NCBI GenBank assembly: GCA_902511005.1
Contig: CABXDN010000013.1
Coordinates: forward strand, 1 to 36,308
Length of the DNA stretch: 36,308 bases
Direction of reading: 5' to 3'
Source: an uncultured Candidatus Poseidoniales archaeon
GTDB lineage: Archaea > Thermoplasmatota > Poseidoniia > Poseidoniales > Thalassarchaeaceae
The notes below the pieces were generated by a model. That model saw only the letters and a program-made list of their open reading frames with translations, ran no database searches and was not told where the DNA came from. Numbering within the stretch: the stretch's first letter is position 1; every line of letters begins with the position of its first letter. Positions 35,281 to 36,308 of this stretch are shown here, piece by piece. The position numbers and the translations under genes were made by a program.

Positions 35281-35736
35281 ATGGCGCGTATGCACAGCAA
35301 AGGAAAAGGAACAAGTGGTTCATCTAAGCCCAATACTGATGTAGCCCCTTCGTGGTCAGAATCTGATAAAAGCACTGTAGAAGAACTAATCTTAAAATAT
35401 GCTAAAGATGGTCATTCTTCTGCTAAAATAGGTACTATGCTTAGAGATATGCATGCTGTACCTGATGTTCGTTTAGTAATGGGTGAGAGAATCTCCAAGA
35501 CACTAACTCGTAACAACCTTACTTCTACTTATCCTGAAGATATGATGAATCTCATGCGTAAAGCACTAAGTTTGATTGATCATCTTAATTCTAACAAGAA
35601 AGATTTGCATAATCGTCGTCAATTAGAGTTATGCGAGTCTCGTATTCGCCGACTAGCTAAGTACTACATAGGGACAGGTAGATTGTCATCTACTTGGGCT
35701 TACAAACGCGATCAACTAAGATTGATGGTTGAGTAG
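35281..35736 (+). CDS. rps15: Small ribosomal subunit protein uS15 (archaeal S15)
   Basis: This is a primary 16S rRNA-binding protein of the small subunit. The 151-residue length is typical of the archaeal/eukaryotic form (S13e type), which has an N-terminal extension of about 60 residues compared with bacterial S15. Recognisable blocks are MARMHSKGKGTSGS, ILKYAKDGHSSAKIGTMLRD, VPDVRLVMGERISKTL, the core DLHNRRQLELCESRIRRL and the ending TWAYKRDQLRLMVE. The start has a GAGGT site and matches the family N-terminus. It is the first member of a probable operon with the next gene, as in many archaea. Confidence 0.97.
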   Translation: MARMHSKGKGTSGSSKPNTDVAPSWSESDKSTVEELILKYAKDGHSSAKIGTMLRDMHAVPDVRLVMGERISKTLTRNNLTSTYPEDMMNLMRKALSLIDHLNSNKKDLHNRRQLELCESRIRRLAKYYIGTGRLSSTWAYKRDQLRLMVE

Positions 35737-35780
35737 TTCTTTAGGCATAAGATTTGAACTATAGGCCCCTAGGGTTAGCC

Positions 35781-36308
35781 ATGAGGCTACTGGTTAACGA
35801 GATTCAATTCTCAGTTGTCTCGGATATTTTAGTAACTGCATCGTCGGAGGTTAATCGATTAAATGATCCAGTATTACTTTTGTGTGAACCGACAATTTTA
35901 GGGGCACTGTCGATATCAGTTATAGAATCATCATTAATAGATAATGGAGTTTCATATAGAAGAAAATTCAATACTAATGAACCAAAAAATGGACCCTGGA
36001 TTAAAATTATTGATGATGACTCTTCTAAAACAGAAATTCTTACTAACCCTTTACGACTAACTATCTCTTCACTAGTTGTTGAAGGATTAACCGGGCATAA
36101 AGGAGATTCTCGTAAGGGCCCATTAACTTCTGTGGCTCAGTGTCATGCATTAGCTCAGATCATATCACCTCATGGCCCTCGAACTCGAAAATTAAGGCCC
36201 TGGCTAATATCTGGCAATTGGATTAATTCTGCATTAGACCTTACTTATGATCCGCTCTATAGTGCTTTTAGAGACTTACTCTCAGATGAAGGCTCCATCA
36301 GAGTGGTC
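35781..36308 (+). CDS. Gene following rps15, possibly a degenerate DHH/RecJ-like protein (partial)
   Basis: This frame runs open from the ATG at 35781 through the window end (176 codons), so the gene is truncated. The opening (MRLLVNEIQFSVVSDILV) leads to PVLLLCEPTILGALSISVIESSLIDNG, which has the shape of the first strand and helix of DHH-family phosphoesterases, but the usual Asp residues of the D-x-D motif are absent. In many archaea a RecJ/DHH-type gene follows rps15, so a catalytically dead or strongly diverged relative is the best guess. Later segments such as SVAQCHALAQIISPHGPRTR and LRPWLISGNWINSALD are not family-diagnostic to me. Function remains open. Confidence 0.5.
   Translation, partial: MRLLVNEIQFSVVSDILVTASSEVNRLNDPVLLLCEPTILGALSISVIESSLIDNGVSYRRKFNTNEPKNGPWIKIIDDDSSKTEILTNPLRLTISSLVVEGLTGHKGDSRKGPLTSVAQCHALAQIISPHGPRTRKLRPWLISGNWINSALDLTYDPLYSAFRDLLSDEGSIRVV

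Noticed and set aside
35736-35815. tRNA-like stretch on the minus strand (AGTTCAAATCTT T-loop-like box plus a CAT in a small hairpin)
   Set aside because: The T-stem pairs at only two of five positions, the hairpin around CAT has a 4-base loop instead of 7, and no 5' acceptor strand complementary to the 3' end was found. It also overlaps the next coding start. A tRNAscan or Infernal run would settle it.

Overview
The window looks like a chromosomal piece of a mesophilic marine euryarchaeon, most likely Marine Group II (Candidatus Poseidoniales) or a close relative. The archaeal markers are a CDP-archaeol synthase (carS), an AglB/STT3 oligosaccharyltransferase, an archaeosine synthase (arcS), a UPF0201 protein and an archaeal-length uS15. 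The DNA is AT-rich and densely coded, and it carries several very large surface proteins with thrombospondin type 3 (TSP3), Ig-like and beta-helix regions, which is typical of that group. I see no rRNA, convincing tRNA, transposase, CRISPR array or prophage. The taxonomic call is an inference from gene content.

Layout. At 1-83 there is the start of a minus-strand secreted protein cut by the window edge. At 159-2202 lie two housekeeping genes, carS and purD. From 2322 to 20028 runs a same-strand block: a giant AglB-like oligosaccharyltransferase with a tail of about 1,700 residues, a membrane-anchored subtilase, a beta-helix/Ig-like surface protein with a C-terminal anchor, and a winged-helix/STAND ATPase/TPR protein. 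At 20054-20851 (minus) is a WalJ/YycJ-type metallo-beta-lactamase-fold protein, divergent from a 1,906-residue secreted TSP3-repeat protein (21024-26744). From 26780 to 31232 there are compact small genes: two unknowns ending back to back, a pyroglutamyl-peptidase/Nudix fusion, UPF0201, a membrane zinc-ribbon protein and dnaJ. At 31233-33359 (minus) is a single-pass membrane protein of unknown function, divergent from arcS (33422-35206). The window closes with rps15 and a truncated gene that may be a degenerate DHH-family protein.

How the genes may work together. The 2.3-20 kb block looks like a cell-surface module: a glycosyl-transferring enzyme that itself carries a large outer-face repeat tail, a membrane protease, an anchored adhesin-like protein and a possible STAND-type regulator. 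The three giant genes plus the subtilase take up about 57% of the window (20,661 of 36,308 bases). Functional linkage is inferred only from order and strand. The other genes are housekeeping: lipid, purine, tRNA modification, chaperone and ribosome.

The most unusual items are the giant AglB with a repeat tail and a glycine-rich solenoid-like insert, the pyroglutamyl-peptidase/Nudix fusion with both active sites apparently intact (one Nudix-box glycine changed), the subtilase with a degenerate catalytic-serine motif, and the TSP3 protein with a propeller-like insert.
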